From the NCBI GenBank assembly GCA_036491435.1, contig DASXBZ010000198.1:1-64000 (forward strand): a stretch of 64,000 nucleotides of DNA, in the 5' to 3' direction. The notes under the pieces are model-generated. The model saw only the letters and a list, made by a program, of their open reading frames with translations, did not search any database and was not told the origin of the DNA. The translations under genes were made by a program, and so were the position numbers. Positions 8,805 through 17,640 of the stretch are shown here, one piece after another (position 1 is the first letter of the stretch; the number at the start of each line of letters is the position of its first letter). The stretch is from Bog-473 sp036491435 (lineage in GTDB: Bacteria; Actinomycetota; Acidimicrobiia; Acidimicrobiales; RAAP-2).

Positions 8805-9625
8805 GCGACGCGACCTCGGCGAGTCCCTACCAATCGGTCGAGGGGCTTCATGTACAGCGCGACGGCCCGGTGCTCGCGTTCGAGATCGATCGGCCGAAGA
8901 AGCGCAACGCGCTGACCGACCCGATCGTCGCTGCCATGATCGAGGCCCTCTCGGCGGCCGGGCCGGACGAGTCCGTGCGCGTCGTCCTCATCCGCGGGGC
9001 GGGCGACCACTTCTGCGCCGGGTTCGACATCGTCGGGCGCAACGCCGGCGACGAGCGGCCGCGGGTTGGCAGCATCCAGCGGCGCCTGCCCACCGAGGCC
9101 CACCGCCTCATCGAGCTGCTCTTGACCACACAGACGCCGGTGGTCTGCCAGGTCCAGGGCTGGGCGGCCGGCATCGGCCTGCACGTCGCCCTCGCCGCGG
9201 ACTTCGCTGTGGTCGACGAGACGGCGCGGCTGTGGGAGCCCTACGCCCAGCGCGGCTTCACGCCCGACACCGGCGGCACCTGGCTGCTGCCGCGCCGCAT
9301 CGGCGAGGTGCGGGCCCGCGAGATGCTGTTGCTCGGAGAAGCCGTGTCCGGCGCTGACGCCGCGGCGTGGGGCATGGTCCACCGCGCCGTGCCGGGCAAC
9401 GCGCTCTCCGCCGAGGTGGATTCCCTCGTGAGCCGGCTGGCCGAGGCGCCCACCGTGACGATCGGGCTCACGAAGTGGCTGCTGCACGCGGGCGACACCG
9501 CGCCCTTGCGCGAGCATCTGCAGAACGAGGCGCTCGCCATGGAGCTCTCCTCGCGCAGCGAAGACTTCAAGGAGGGGCTCGGCGCCTTCGTCGAGAAACG
9601 CCCGCCACAGTTCAAGGGCCGATGA
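8801..9625 (+). CDS. Enoyl-CoA hydratase/isomerase family protein
   Basis: Crotonase-fold enzyme of 274 residues acting on an enoyl-CoA or similar thioester. Visible are RPKKRNALTDP near the N-terminus, the first oxyanion segment HFCAGFDIVG, the second segment QGWAAGIGLHVALAADF and PDTGGTWLLPRRIG. The C-terminus FVEKRPPQFKGR is family-typical. ATG 8801 overlaps the stop of the MaoC gene and its own stop overlaps the next ATG, so translation is probably coupled. Whether it hydrates, isomerises or hydrolyses cannot be told from these motifs. Confidence 0.85.
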   Translation: MSDATSASPYQSVEGLHVQRDGPVLAFEIDRPKKRNALTDPIVAAMIEALSAAGPDESVRVVLIRGAGDHFCAGFDIVGRNAGDERPRVGSIQRRLPTEAHRLIELLLTTQTPVVCQVQGWAAGIGLHVALAADFAVVDETARLWEPYAQRGFTPDTGGTWLLPRRIGEVRAREMLLLGEAVSGADAAAWGMVHRAVPGNALSAEVDSLVSRLAEAPTVTIGLTKWLLHAGDTAPLREHLQNEALAMELSSRSEDFKEGLGAFVEKRPPQFKGR

Positions 9626-10950
9626 CCGCCGGCCCCGCAGAGCGTGCCACGGTGGACGGTCGGTTGGCCGTCGGTCCCGACACCCCGCTCGAAGACGCGC
9701 TTGCCGCCGTGCGGGACTGGGTCGAGGCATGTGTCCCCGGGGAGTGGGTGAAGGCGGGCCGCCGCGGCGGGCCGGCCGAGGTGCGCACCGTCCGCACAAG
9801 GGCGGAGTACGAGGAGTGGTATCCCGTCTACGGGGCGTCGGGGCTGGTCGTCTCCACCTGGCCGGTCGAGTACGGCGGCCTGGACCTCGCACCCGGGACC
9901 GCTCGCCGCCTCGACGAGGAGTTGCGCCCGTTCAATCTCGGCCGGCTGAACCCGCTCGGCCTCAACCTGGCCGCGCCGGCGCTCTTCGCGCACGGCACGG
10001 AGGAACAACGGCTCCGCTATTTCCCGCCCATCGTGCGCAACGAGGAGCGGTGGTGCCAACTCTTCAGCGAGCCGGGCTCGGGCTCGGACCTGGCGTCGCT
10101 CGCCACCCGGGCCGAACGCGACGGCGACGAGTGGGTCGTCACGGGCCAAAAGGTGTGGACGACGTGGGCGCACCTCTCTACCCACGCGGTGCTGCTCGCT
10201 CGGACCGACCTCGACGCGCCCAAGCGCGACGGCATCACCTACTTCCTGATCGATCTGCGCCAGCCGGGGGTCGACGTCCGGCCGCTGCGCCACATCGGCG
10301 GCGAGGTCGACTTCAACGAGGTCTTCCTCGATAACGCGCGCGTGCCCGACGCACAGCGGGTCGGCGCGGTCGGGGAGGGCTGGAAGGTGGCCAACGCCAC
10401 GCTGTCGGGCGAGCGCCAGATGGTCTCCGGGGCGGGCTCGGGCGGGGTCGACCGGATCGGCGGCGGCGGGGCGGACGCGCTGGTGCGGCTGGCAAAGCGC
10501 CTTGCCTCGGAGGGGCGGCCCGGCGGGTGGGCCAACCCGGTGCAGCGCGACCAGGTGGTCCGGCTCTGGTGCGAGGAGCAGGTGCGCGGCTGGACGAACC
10601 AGCGCGTGCGGGCCAACGTGCGCGCCGGACGGTCGCCGGGCCCGGAGAGCTCCATCGGCAAGGTGCACCAGGGTGAGCTGAACCAACGCATCCAGCTGCT
10701 GGCCACCGACATGCTCGGCGCAGCCGCCACCGCGTGGCGCACCGAGGGCCAGGACGCGTCCACCGAGCCGGGGGCCTGGGCGGCCACCCTGCCCTACGAG
10801 CTGCGGGGGATGCTGCGGAGCCGCGCCAACACGATCGAGGGCGGCACGACAGAAGTGAACAAGAACATCATGGGCGAACGGGTGCTCGGACTGCCCCGCG
10901 AGCCGGATCCCTACAAGGGCGCGCCGTGGCGCGACATCCCGCGCAGCTGA
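9622..10950 (+). CDS. Acyl-CoA dehydrogenase
   Basis: FAD-dependent acyl-CoA dehydrogenase of 442 residues introducing the alpha-beta double bond. ATG 9622 overlaps the preceding stop (ATGA). Motifs: YGGLDLAPG in the N-terminal helical domain, LFSEPGSGSDLASLATRA and GQKVWTTWAH in the middle domain, and NTIEGGTTEVNKNIMGERVLGL at the C-terminus, where the Glu of IEGGT is the likely catalytic base. It belongs to the divergent actinobacterial type found in sterol and branched-acid clusters, which can work as heteromers; here a second ACAD lies at 19290-20477. The next gene begins five bases after the stop. Confidence 0.86.
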   Translation: MTAGPAERATVDGRLAVGPDTPLEDALAAVRDWVEACVPGEWVKAGRRGGPAEVRTVRTRAEYEEWYPVYGASGLVVSTWPVEYGGLDLAPGTARRLDEELRPFNLGRLNPLGLNLAAPALFAHGTEEQRLRYFPPIVRNEERWCQLFSEPGSGSDLASLATRAERDGDEWVVTGQKVWTTWAHLSTHAVLLARTDLDAPKRDGITYFLIDLRQPGVDVRPLRHIGGEVDFNEVFLDNARVPDAQRVGAVGEGWKVANATLSGERQMVSGAGSGGVDRIGGGGADALVRLAKRLASEGRPGGWANPVQRDQVVRLWCEEQVRGWTNQRVRANVRAGRSPGPESSIGKVHQGELNQRIQLLATDMLGAAATAWRTEGQDASTEPGAWAATLPYELRGMLRSRANTIEGGTTEVNKNIMGERVLGLPREPDPYKGAPWRDIPRS

Positions 10951-10955
10951 CGTCG

Positions 10956-11753
10956 ATGGCCTACGAGACACTGCTCGTCGAGCGCCGCGGCCCCGTCGGT
11001 TGGCTCGTCTTCAACCGACCGAAGGCGGGGAACGCCATGGACGCGCGCATGCTCGACGAATTGGAGGACGCCTGGGCGGAGCTCGACGCCGATCCAGAGG
11101 TCCGCGTCATCGTCACCACCGGAGAGGGCCGTTCCTTCCAGACCGGGCTCGATGTGGTGCAGCTGGCCCGCGAGCCCGACGCCCTGCGCAAGCAGTCGGG
11201 CCGCACCCGGCGCGCCGAACTGCGCATGACGGCCTGGCACTGCGGCGTGGCGAAGCCTGTCGTCACCGCGGTGAACGGCGTATGTGCAGGCGGCGGCCTG
11301 CACTTCGTGGCCGACGCCGACGTGGTGCTGGCCGCGGCCGACGCGCAATTCCTCGATCCCCACGTCTCCGTCGGCCAGGTCAGCGCGTACGAGGTCATCG
11401 GGTTGGCCCGCAAGATCCCCTTTGAGGCGGTGATGCGCATGGCGCTGCTCGGGCGTCACGAACGGATCGATGCGGCGCGCGCCTTCTCCCTCGGGATGGT
11501 CAGCCAGGTGGTGGACCCGCCCGAGGCGCTGCGCGACGAGGCGCAGGCCTTGGCCGAGAAGATCGCGCAGAACTCGCCCGCTGCCATGGCCGCCACCAAG
11601 CGCGCGCTGTGGGGCGCGCTCGAGTCCGGGCTCACCGACGCCTGCAAGGCGGGCGCCACCGAGCTCGTCTCCATGTGGGGCCACCCCGACCAGGAGGAAG
11701 GCCCGCGCGCCTTCGCTGAGAAGCGTGCGCCGAACTGGCAGCCGCTGGGCTGA
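10956..11753 (+). CDS. Enoyl-CoA hydratase/isomerase family protein (tandem copy 1)
   Basis: Crotonase-fold protein of 265 residues. It has FNRPKAGNAMDARM, the oxyanion-hole region GRSFQTGLDV (Gln-Thr instead of the commoner Cys-Ala), GVCAGGGLHFVADAD and a strongly conserved C-terminal block ending EGPRAFAEKRAPNWQPLG. ATG 10956 is five bases after the acyl-CoA dehydrogenase stop. It is a tandem paralogue of the next gene, with the C-terminal 70 or so residues almost identical. It may form part of the same hydration/isomerisation step or act on a different stereoisomer. Confidence 0.84.
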   Translation: MAYETLLVERRGPVGWLVFNRPKAGNAMDARMLDELEDAWAELDADPEVRVIVTTGEGRSFQTGLDVVQLAREPDALRKQSGRTRRAELRMTAWHCGVAKPVVTAVNGVCAGGGLHFVADADVVLAAADAQFLDPHVSVGQVSAYEVIGLARKIPFEAVMRMALLGRHERIDAARAFSLGMVSQVVDPPEALRDEAQALAEKIAQNSPAAMAATKRALWGALESGLTDACKAGATELVSMWGHPDQEEGPRAFAEKRAPNWQPLG

Positions 11754-11804
11754 GGACGGCCCGACCATGACCCTGACCGTGACGACGCTGACCGTGGAGG
11801 TGCA

Positions 11805-12632
11805 GTGACCTACCCGACCCTCGACACCCTGCTGCTGGAGCGGCACGGCCCCGTGGGCTGGCTCATCAACAACCGGCCCGACCGGCTCAATGCGATGAAC
11901 TCCCACATGCGCGACGAATTCGAGACGGCGTGGCGCGCCCTCGATGCCGATCCCGAGGTCATCGTGATCGTGCATACCGGCGAGGGGCGTGCCTTCCAGA
12001 CCGGCGTCGACGTCATGGAGATCGCGGAGGACGGCATCGGCTTCGAGCGTTACCGCGAGTCGACCGAGAAGTTCGACTACCGGTTCACCGCCTGGCAGAA
12101 CCACATCTGGAAGCCGGTCATCACCGCCGTCAACGGACTCTGCGCGGGCGGCGGCTTCCACTGGGTGGCCGAGGCCGACATCGTGATCGCCGCGTCGGAC
12201 GCACAGTTCTTCGACCCGCACGTCTCGGTGGGGCAGGTGGTAGCGATGGAGGCCATCGGGCTCACTCGCAAGATCCCTTTCGAGGCCGTCATGCGCATGG
12301 CCCTCGTCGGGCGCCACGAGCGCCTGTCGGCCGAGCGCGCGCTGGCGCTCGGCATGATCAGTCAGATCGTCGAGCCGCCCGGCGCCTTGCGCGACGAGGC
12401 GCAGAAACTGGCGGAGAAGGTCGCGCAGAACTCGCCGGCGGCCATGGCCGCCACCAAGCGCGCGCTGTGGGGAGCGCTCGAGGCCGGGCTCACGGACGCC
12501 TGCAAGGCGGGCGCCACCGAGCTCGTCTCCATGTGGGGCCACTCCGACCAGGAGGAAGGCCCGCGGGCGTTCGCCGAGAAGCGCACGCCGCAGTGGCAGC
12601 CGATCGGTCCGGGCGGTGGCGCCGGCGCATGA
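11805..12632 (+). CDS. Enoyl-CoA hydratase/isomerase family protein (tandem copy 2)
   Basis: Crotonase-fold protein of 275 residues, paralogous to the preceding gene. It shows NNRPDRLNAMNSHM, GRAFQTGVDVMEIAEDG (again Gln-Thr in the first oxyanion segment), GLCAGGGFHWVAEADIVIA and the shared C-terminal block ending EKRTPQWQPIG. It starts at GTG 11805, preceded by GGAGGTGCA. A 51-base spacer separates it from copy 1. The two copies differ mainly in the substrate-facing segment around residues 75-100, suggesting related but distinct substrates or a heteromer. Confidence 0.84.
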   Translation: MTYPTLDTLLLERHGPVGWLINNRPDRLNAMNSHMRDEFETAWRALDADPEVIVIVHTGEGRAFQTGVDVMEIAEDGIGFERYRESTEKFDYRFTAWQNHIWKPVITAVNGLCAGGGFHWVAEADIVIAASDAQFFDPHVSVGQVVAMEAIGLTRKIPFEAVMRMALVGRHERLSAERALALGMISQIVEPPGALRDEAQKLAEKVAQNSPAAMAATKRALWGALEAGLTDACKAGATELVSMWGHSDQEEGPRAFAEKRTPQWQPIGPGGGAGA

Positions 12633-12645
12633 GGCGCAGACCGGG

Positions 12646-13965
12646 GTGACAGCCGGGCTGCTCCTCGCCCGGGCCCTCGCGGCGGGCGGGATCGGGACTG
12701 CCTACGGCCTCCCTCTTCTGGGCGTGCCCGTGACCGAGGTGTCCGACCCCGAGGTGGCGATGCTGTTGGCGCAGGCCCACCTCGCCGTGCACGGCGTCGC
12801 GGCGGCGGCCCACGTCGGTGAGGGCACGCTGGTGGTGCCGGGGCCACGGCCGGACCGAAGCGGGTACCCCGCGGATTCGTTCGTGGTCGACGAGGTGGAG
12901 TCGGTGCGCGCGCTGGCGCCGCTCGTGGCGGAAGGAGCCGCTGGAAGCGGACTCCGGCTGCAGGTGCGCGTCGACCTCGCCCAACCGGTACCCGACGGTC
13001 CGCTGGCGCCCCCGTCGGCCGCTGTTGACTGGGTCGAGCCCGACGAGGCGCTTCTACGCGCGGTCACAGGTGCGAGCCGGATAGTGGTGCTCGCCGGACC
13101 CGGCGTCGTGGAGCGCCGGGCGGTGGGCGCGCTGCGCGCGCTTGCCGCGGCCGGGCGCCTGGGCGTCCTCAACACCTGGGGGGCCAAGGGCGTCTTCCAC
13201 TGGCAGAGCCGGCACCACTGGGCGACCGTCGGATTGCAGGCCCGCGACTTCGAGCTGGGCGGGATCCCCGAGGCCGACCTCGTCCTCGCGGTCGGCGTCG
13301 ACGAGCGCGAGGCGCCGCGCCGCCTGTGGGACGTGGGGGCACCGGTGTGGGAGGTAGCGCCCGAGGCACTCGGACCGCTGGCCGAACGGTGGCCGGTGGC
13401 GGCCACCGACTTCCCCGACGTGCCGCCGTTGCGCGAGCGCCTGGCCGCGGTGACCCAAGCCGGGTGGGCGGTGTCCGACGCGCCACTCATGCCGTCGCGG
13501 GTGACGCGTCACTACGCGCAGGTTCTCGGTGAGTCCGGCCTCGTCGCCGCTGACTCCGGGACGGCCGGATACTGGGTGGCGCGCACCTTTGCCACCACCC
13601 GCCTCGGATCGGTGCATGTGCCGGCCGCGTCGGTAGAGGGGTGGGCGACGGCCTGCGTGCTCGTGGCGCGCCTAGTCGCGCCGCTGCGGCCGGCGTTGGC
13701 TGTGGTGGACAACGGGGTCGGGGCGCGGGGGAGCGCGGTCTTGGCCGAGGCCTCGCGCTTGGGGGTGGGGATCGGCGTCGAGACGTGGGACCCCGACGGG
13801 AAGCTCAGCGATGCCGAGCAGCACCTGGCGCGCCTCGATGCATTGGTTTCGGGTGTGCCCGGCGCGGTCATGACTCTGGCCACCGATCCGTCGCAAATCG
13901 CCGAGATGGTGGACGCGGCCGGCCCGGTACGGGCCTGGACCGGCGACGAGCGGACGCCGGCGTGA
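12646..13965 (+). CDS. Degenerate ThDP-enzyme-fold protein (acetolactate synthase-like)
   Basis: About 439 residues with the three-domain outline of thiamine-diphosphate enzymes: a PYR-like N-terminus (GLLLARALAAGGIGTAYGLP), a central Rossmann-like domain (LAGPGVVERRAVGAL, NTWGAKGVFHW, DLVLAVGVDERE) and a PP-like C-terminus (LVAADSGTAGYWVART, LAVVDNGVGARG). The normal GDG-x(about 25)-N cofactor motif is absent, and the domains are shorter than in active enzymes. It may not bind ThDP. GTG 12646 was chosen as it directly precedes the first domain; the frame is open from GTG 12616, overlapping the previous gene. It is the last gene of the operon. Confidence 0.65.
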   Translation: MTAGLLLARALAAGGIGTAYGLPLLGVPVTEVSDPEVAMLLAQAHLAVHGVAAAAHVGEGTLVVPGPRPDRSGYPADSFVVDEVESVRALAPLVAEGAAGSGLRLQVRVDLAQPVPDGPLAPPSAAVDWVEPDEALLRAVTGASRIVVLAGPGVVERRAVGALRALAAAGRLGVLNTWGAKGVFHWQSRHHWATVGLQARDFELGGIPEADLVLAVGVDEREAPRRLWDVGAPVWEVAPEALGPLAERWPVAATDFPDVPPLRERLAAVTQAGWAVSDAPLMPSRVTRHYAQVLGESGLVAADSGTAGYWVARTFATTRLGSVHVPAASVEGWATACVLVARLVAPLRPALAVVDNGVGARGSAVLAEASRLGVGIGVETWDPDGKLSDAEQHLARLDALVSGVPGAVMTLATDPSQIAEMVDAAGPVRAWTGDERTPA

Positions 13966-13979
13966 CGAAGGGCGCCGGC
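13956..13979. terminator. Inverted repeat between convergent genes
   Basis: GCCGGCG and CGCCGGC form a seven-base perfect stem around a ten-base loop, covering the stop codon of the plus-strand gene and ending two bases before the stop of the minus-strand gene. A bidirectional terminator is plausible, but there is no T-tract. Confidence 0.35.
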
Positions 13980-13981
13980 CG

Positions 13982-15277
13982 CTAGCGCGAGCCGGCGACG
14001 GGCCGTCTGCCGCTGCTCAGCGACCGGAAGTAGTCGCGGTCGCTCTCGTCGGGCGCGCGGCCGACACGGGTCACGGTGTCCACGTCGGCCGCCTCCGCGC
14101 GTAACGCCTTGACGGTGCACGCCTCCGGCGGCCGCACGGCGAATGGGTCGAACGAGAAGTGGTGCATGGCGTTGCGATGCGTGATCCGGTCCACCACGTC
14201 GTCGTCCAGCGCGGCGAAGAGGGCCTCGTTGACCTCGGGGGCGTTGGGCCAGGTGCTGTCGGAGTGCGGGTAGTCCGACTCCCAGCACACGTTGTCGATG
14301 TTGAACTGGCTCAGCAGGCTGACGCCGACGGGGTCGTTGATGAAACAGCACAGGATGCGCTCGCGGAACACGGCGGCCGGCCCGTAGCCCTCGGGGAATT
14401 CGTGCCGGGTCCAACCCGAGTGCTTGTCGTGCACGTGCTCGGCCCGTTGGACGAAGTAGGGGATCCAGCCGATGTCACCCTCGGTCAGCGAGAAGCGAAG
14501 GTCGGGGAAGCGCCACCAGAAGTCGGCCCACATGAGGTCGCCGAGGGAGTAGGTGGACATGACCGAAGACAGGCTCATGCCGACCGACGGCGGGGCGTCC
14601 GGCGTCGTGGAGGCCGACTTCGAGGACGAGCCGACGTGGCAGCACAGCACGGTCCCCTCCTCCGAGCAGGCGGCGAAGAGCGGGTCCCAGTGACCCGAGT
14701 GGATGGAGGGCATCCGGAGCGCTGCCGGGTTCTCGGAGAAGGTCACGGCATGGCACCCCTTGGCGGCCAGGCGCCGCACTTCCGCGGCCGCTTTTTGCAC
14801 ATCGAAGAGCGGAAGGATGCCGCAGGGGATGAAACGTTCGGGATAGGCGGCGCACCACTCGTCGACATGCCAGTCGTTGTAGGCCTTGATCATGACTTCA
14901 TTGACGGCGGGGTCGGGACCCTCGTTGAGCACCTGGCCCGAGAACCCCGTCCAGTTCGGGAAGTTGAGCCCGGCCAGCTGTCCGCCGGCCGACATGTCGC
15001 GCGCACGTTCGTGGACGTCGTAACAGCCGGGCCGCATGTCCTCATAACGGGAGGGGTTGACGTTGAACATCTCGCGCGGCTTGCCCGCCACGGCGTTGAG
15101 TCCGAGGTTTCGCCCGGGCTTCTCCCCGTACCACCACTCTTGAAACCCTCGCTCGTCGGTCTCGACGCGCGGGGCCCGGTCCTTGTACTTGGCCGGAACG
15201 TGATGGTCGAACATGTCAGACGGCTCGGCGATGTGGTCGTCCACGCTGATGAGGATCATGTCGTCAGCTCGTCGCAT
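13982..15277 (-). CDS. Amidohydro_2 metal-dependent hydrolase
   Basis: Third Amidohydro_2 protein (431 residues). ATG 15277 is preceded by AAGGAG eight bases upstream; the open frame reaches 15313. It begins MRRADDMILISVDDHIAEP, has a strand-5 His in CCHVGSSS, Glu in TEGDIGW in place of the strand-6 His, and the last Asp in ESDYPHSDSTW. It is similar throughout to 2189-3472, including the C-terminal section with VKALRAEAADV. It lies 47 bases downstream of a fused CoA-transferase and shares the strand with the TetR gene, suggesting one TetR-controlled unit. Confidence 0.82.
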   Translation of the reverse strand: MRRADDMILISVDDHIAEPSDMFDHHVPAKYKDRAPRVETDERGFQEWWYGEKPGRNLGLNAVAGKPREMFNVNPSRYEDMRPGCYDVHERARDMSAGGQLAGLNFPNWTGFSGQVLNEGPDPAVNEVMIKAYNDWHVDEWCAAYPERFIPCGILPLFDVQKAAAEVRRLAAKGCHAVTFSENPAALRMPSIHSGHWDPLFAACSEEGTVLCCHVGSSSKSASTTPDAPPSVGMSLSSVMSTYSLGDLMWADFWWRFPDLRFSLTEGDIGWIPYFVQRAEHVHDKHSGWTRHEFPEGYGPAAVFRERILCCFINDPVGVSLLSQFNIDNVCWESDYPHSDSTWPNAPEVNEALFAALDDDVVDRITHRNAMHHFSFDPFAVRPPEACTVKALRAEAADVDTVTRVGRAPDESDRDYFRSLSSGRRPVAGSR

Positions 15278-15324
15278 TGCGCGCACTCCTTCTGGTCGCA
15301 GCCGATCTCGCACCGGTCGTCATG

Positions 15325-17640
15325 TCAGGTCCCAACCAGCCGCTCGCCGATGACGTGGCGTGCCCGCAGCGCGTCGCGCTGGTCGGCGTCGATCCCGAGC
15401 GCGCCGAGCACCTCGTCGTTGTGCTGGCCGAGCGTGGGAGACGGGGCACGCAGCCATTCCGCCACGTGCGCGAACCGGAACGGCAGGGTCGGCACCGGAT
15501 GCCGCCCAGTGACCGGATGGTCCTCGGTTTCGAAGAGGCCGCGGTCACGCAGCTGAGGGTTGTGCAGCACGTCGCGTCCGGCGATGACTACCTCGGCGGG
15601 CACGCCGGCGGCCGAGAGCGACGCGGCCGCCTCCTCCGCTGTGCGGTCCCTCATCCACACCTCGAGGTGCTCGTCGAGCCGGTCGTGGTGGGCGCGCCGG
15701 CCGTCGGCAGTGCGCAGCCTGACTTCCGCCGCCCACGGAGGTGAGCCGAGGCACTGGACGAGCGCGTCCCACTGGGCGTCATTCTCGACGGCGAGCGCGA
15801 CCCAGGAGTCATCGGCCGATGCGGGATAGACGCCCTGTGGTGCCGCATCCGGGCCGCGGTTACCCATGCGCCCGGGTGCCGGCGCGCCGGCGCCGGACTC
15901 GACGATGGCTTCGGCCGCCATATTGAGCGCGGACTCGACCATGACCGATTCCACGAGCATTCCCTCGCCGGTCTGCGCGCGTGCGTCGAGCGCCAGCAAT
16001 GTGGCGAAGGCGGTGTGAGCACCCGCGAGCGGATCGCAGACGCCAAGCACCAGTGTGGGCAGCTCGTCCTCGAAGCCGGTGCGCCAGGCGAGGCCGCTCA
16101 CGGCCTCCATGGTCTGTGCGAAGCCGTTCCGGTCACGCCACGGCCCGTCGAGACCGAAGGCCGGCATGCGCACCATGATCAGCCCCGGGTTGCGGGCCCG
16201 GAGCGAGTGGAAATTGAGGCCGAAGTGGTCGATGACCCGTGGCGTGAAGTTTTCGATCAGCACGTCGGCCGTGTCGATCAGCTGTCGGAGGAGGGCGAGC
16301 CCGTCTGAGGAGCCCAGGTCGAGTGTCACGTCGCGCTTGGAGAGGTTGGCGCCGTGGAAGATGGGGCCCCATTCCCACCAGTCGTCAGCAGGTGGATGAC
16401 GGGTGCCGGCGAGCCGCATCTGGTCCGGCCGGGCGACCGATTCGACCTTCACCACATCGGCGCCGAGCGCGGCGAGCGCCAGGGTCGCCGAGGGACCCGC
16501 CCACCACGCCGTGAGGTCGACCACCTTCACCCCCTGGAGCGGCAGATGCCAGGTGTCGACCGGTGTGGTGCCGGGCGTCTCCGGCTGGGCCCAATCGACG
16601 GCACCGTCGTCGGCGCCTCGGGCCCGGGCCGGGGTGAACGGGCGTGGCGGGAAGCCAGCGATCCGGTAGGGCACACGGGGTTGGGCGAAGCGCCCGGATG
16701 GCGCGGGCACGAAGACCTCGCGGTCGGCAAAATGTTCGAACGCGAGCACGCCGGGAGCGTCGAGCACGGGCGCCGCGGGGATCCGGAAGGCAGCCGCCGC
16801 GTCGAGCAGTTCGGCCGACGTCTTGGTGTGGGTGTAGGCCCGGACGGCGTCGATGAACTCGGTGCGGCGTGCGAAGCGTTTGCCCACCATTGCCAACTCG
16901 TGATCCTCGAGAAGGTCGGGGCGCTCCATCAGCACGAGGAAGTCTTGGAACTGCTGGGCGCTGTTCGCCGTGAAGACGACACAGCCGTCGCTCGAGGGTT
17001 CGATGGACGGAAGTTGGATGCTCCGTCCGGTCCCCGCGAGCGGCGGCCAGCCGAAGAACGAGCCGAAGACCGACGGGTAGGTCGTCATGGTGACGGCCAT
17101 GCAGTCGAGGACGGCCACGTCGACGTCCTCACCCCGGCCGGAACGTCGGGCCTCGCGCAGCGCAGCCAGTGCGGCCAACGCGGCGTAGGTGCCCGTCACC
17201 CACTCGCCGATCCGGCCGCCTGCGGCGAGTGGGGGCCGTTCGGGGAGCCCGCGGTTCCCGGTGGATCCGCACGCTGCCTGGAGCGTGAACTCGGTCCAGG
17301 GCCGACTCACCCACGGCCCGTGCCGCCCGAACGGGGTGATCGTGACGACGACGACGTCGGGACGCGCCCGACCGAGCTCGTCGTCGGCGGGCGGCTCGTT
17401 GCAGATCACTACCTGCGCGGACGCGAGGAGTCCGCCGTCGTCCGTCACCGTGCGCTTGGACGCGTTCAGGAATTCGAACAGCGCGCCGGTCCCGTGCGTG
17501 CGGAACGGATCCTCGGCAGCGCGCTCGACCTTGACGACGTCCGCGCCGGCGTCGGCGAGGAGTTTGGTGCAATAGGGGCCCGCGATGCCGGTGCTGCGGT
17601 CCAGGACCTGCACACCCTCGAGCACGGGACCCGCGGTCAT
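15325..17640 (-). CDS. Double-domain CaiB/BaiF (family III) CoA-transferase
   Basis: A 771-residue fusion of two family III CoA-transferase units. The first runs from about residue 1 to 350 (LEGVQVLDRSTGIAGPYC, DAGADVVKVE); the second starts near 380 (LQGVKVVDLTAWWAGPSA, LGADVVKVES, LIENFTPRVIDHFG) and ends LGQHNDEVLGALG. Family III enzymes transfer CoA between acids through an Asp nucleophile. By eye, the expected Asp in the GYD-type motif is replaced by Glu in repeat 1 (RPWTEFTLQA) and Ala in repeat 2 (NGFAQTMEA). It overlaps the stop of the TetR gene (ATGA), so the two are co-translated. Confidence 0.82.
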   Translation of the reverse strand: MTAGPVLEGVQVLDRSTGIAGPYCTKLLADAGADVVKVERAAEDPFRTHGTGALFEFLNASKRTVTDDGGLLASAQVVICNEPPADDELGRARPDVVVVTITPFGRHGPWVSRPWTEFTLQAACGSTGNRGLPERPPLAAGGRIGEWVTGTYAALAALAALREARRSGRGEDVDVAVLDCMAVTMTTYPSVFGSFFGWPPLAGTGRSIQLPSIEPSSDGCVVFTANSAQQFQDFLVLMERPDLLEDHELAMVGKRFARRTEFIDAVRAYTHTKTSAELLDAAAAFRIPAAPVLDAPGVLAFEHFADREVFVPAPSGRFAQPRVPYRIAGFPPRPFTPARARGADDGAVDWAQPETPGTTPVDTWHLPLQGVKVVDLTAWWAGPSATLALAALGADVVKVESVARPDQMRLAGTRHPPADDWWEWGPIFHGANLSKRDVTLDLGSSDGLALLRQLIDTADVLIENFTPRVIDHFGLNFHSLRARNPGLIMVRMPAFGLDGPWRDRNGFAQTMEAVSGLAWRTGFEDELPTLVLGVCDPLAGAHTAFATLLALDARAQTGEGMLVESVMVESALNMAAEAIVESGAGAPAPGRMGNRGPDAAPQGVYPASADDSWVALAVENDAQWDALVQCLGSPPWAAEVRLRTADGRRAHHDRLDEHLEVWMRDRTAEEAAASLSAAGVPAEVVIAGRDVLHNPQLRDRGLFETEDHPVTGRHPVPTLPFRFAHVAEWLRAPSPTLGQHNDEVLGALGIDADQRDALRARHVIGERLVGT

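Larger units (their letters stand above)
10956..12632 (+). repeat. Tandem duplication of an enoyl-CoA hydratase gene
   Basis: The genes at 10956-11753 and 11805-12632 share long stretches at protein level and, in the 3' thirds (about 11565-11745 and 12414-12600), also at nucleotide level. The 5' halves are clearly more diverged. This pattern fits an old duplication with later gene conversion or strong constraint at the 3' end. Confidence 0.7.

Noticed and set aside
10911..12542. A 543-codon minus-strand frame
   Set aside because: Antisense to the two tandem ECH genes; its repeated structure only mirrors their duplication.
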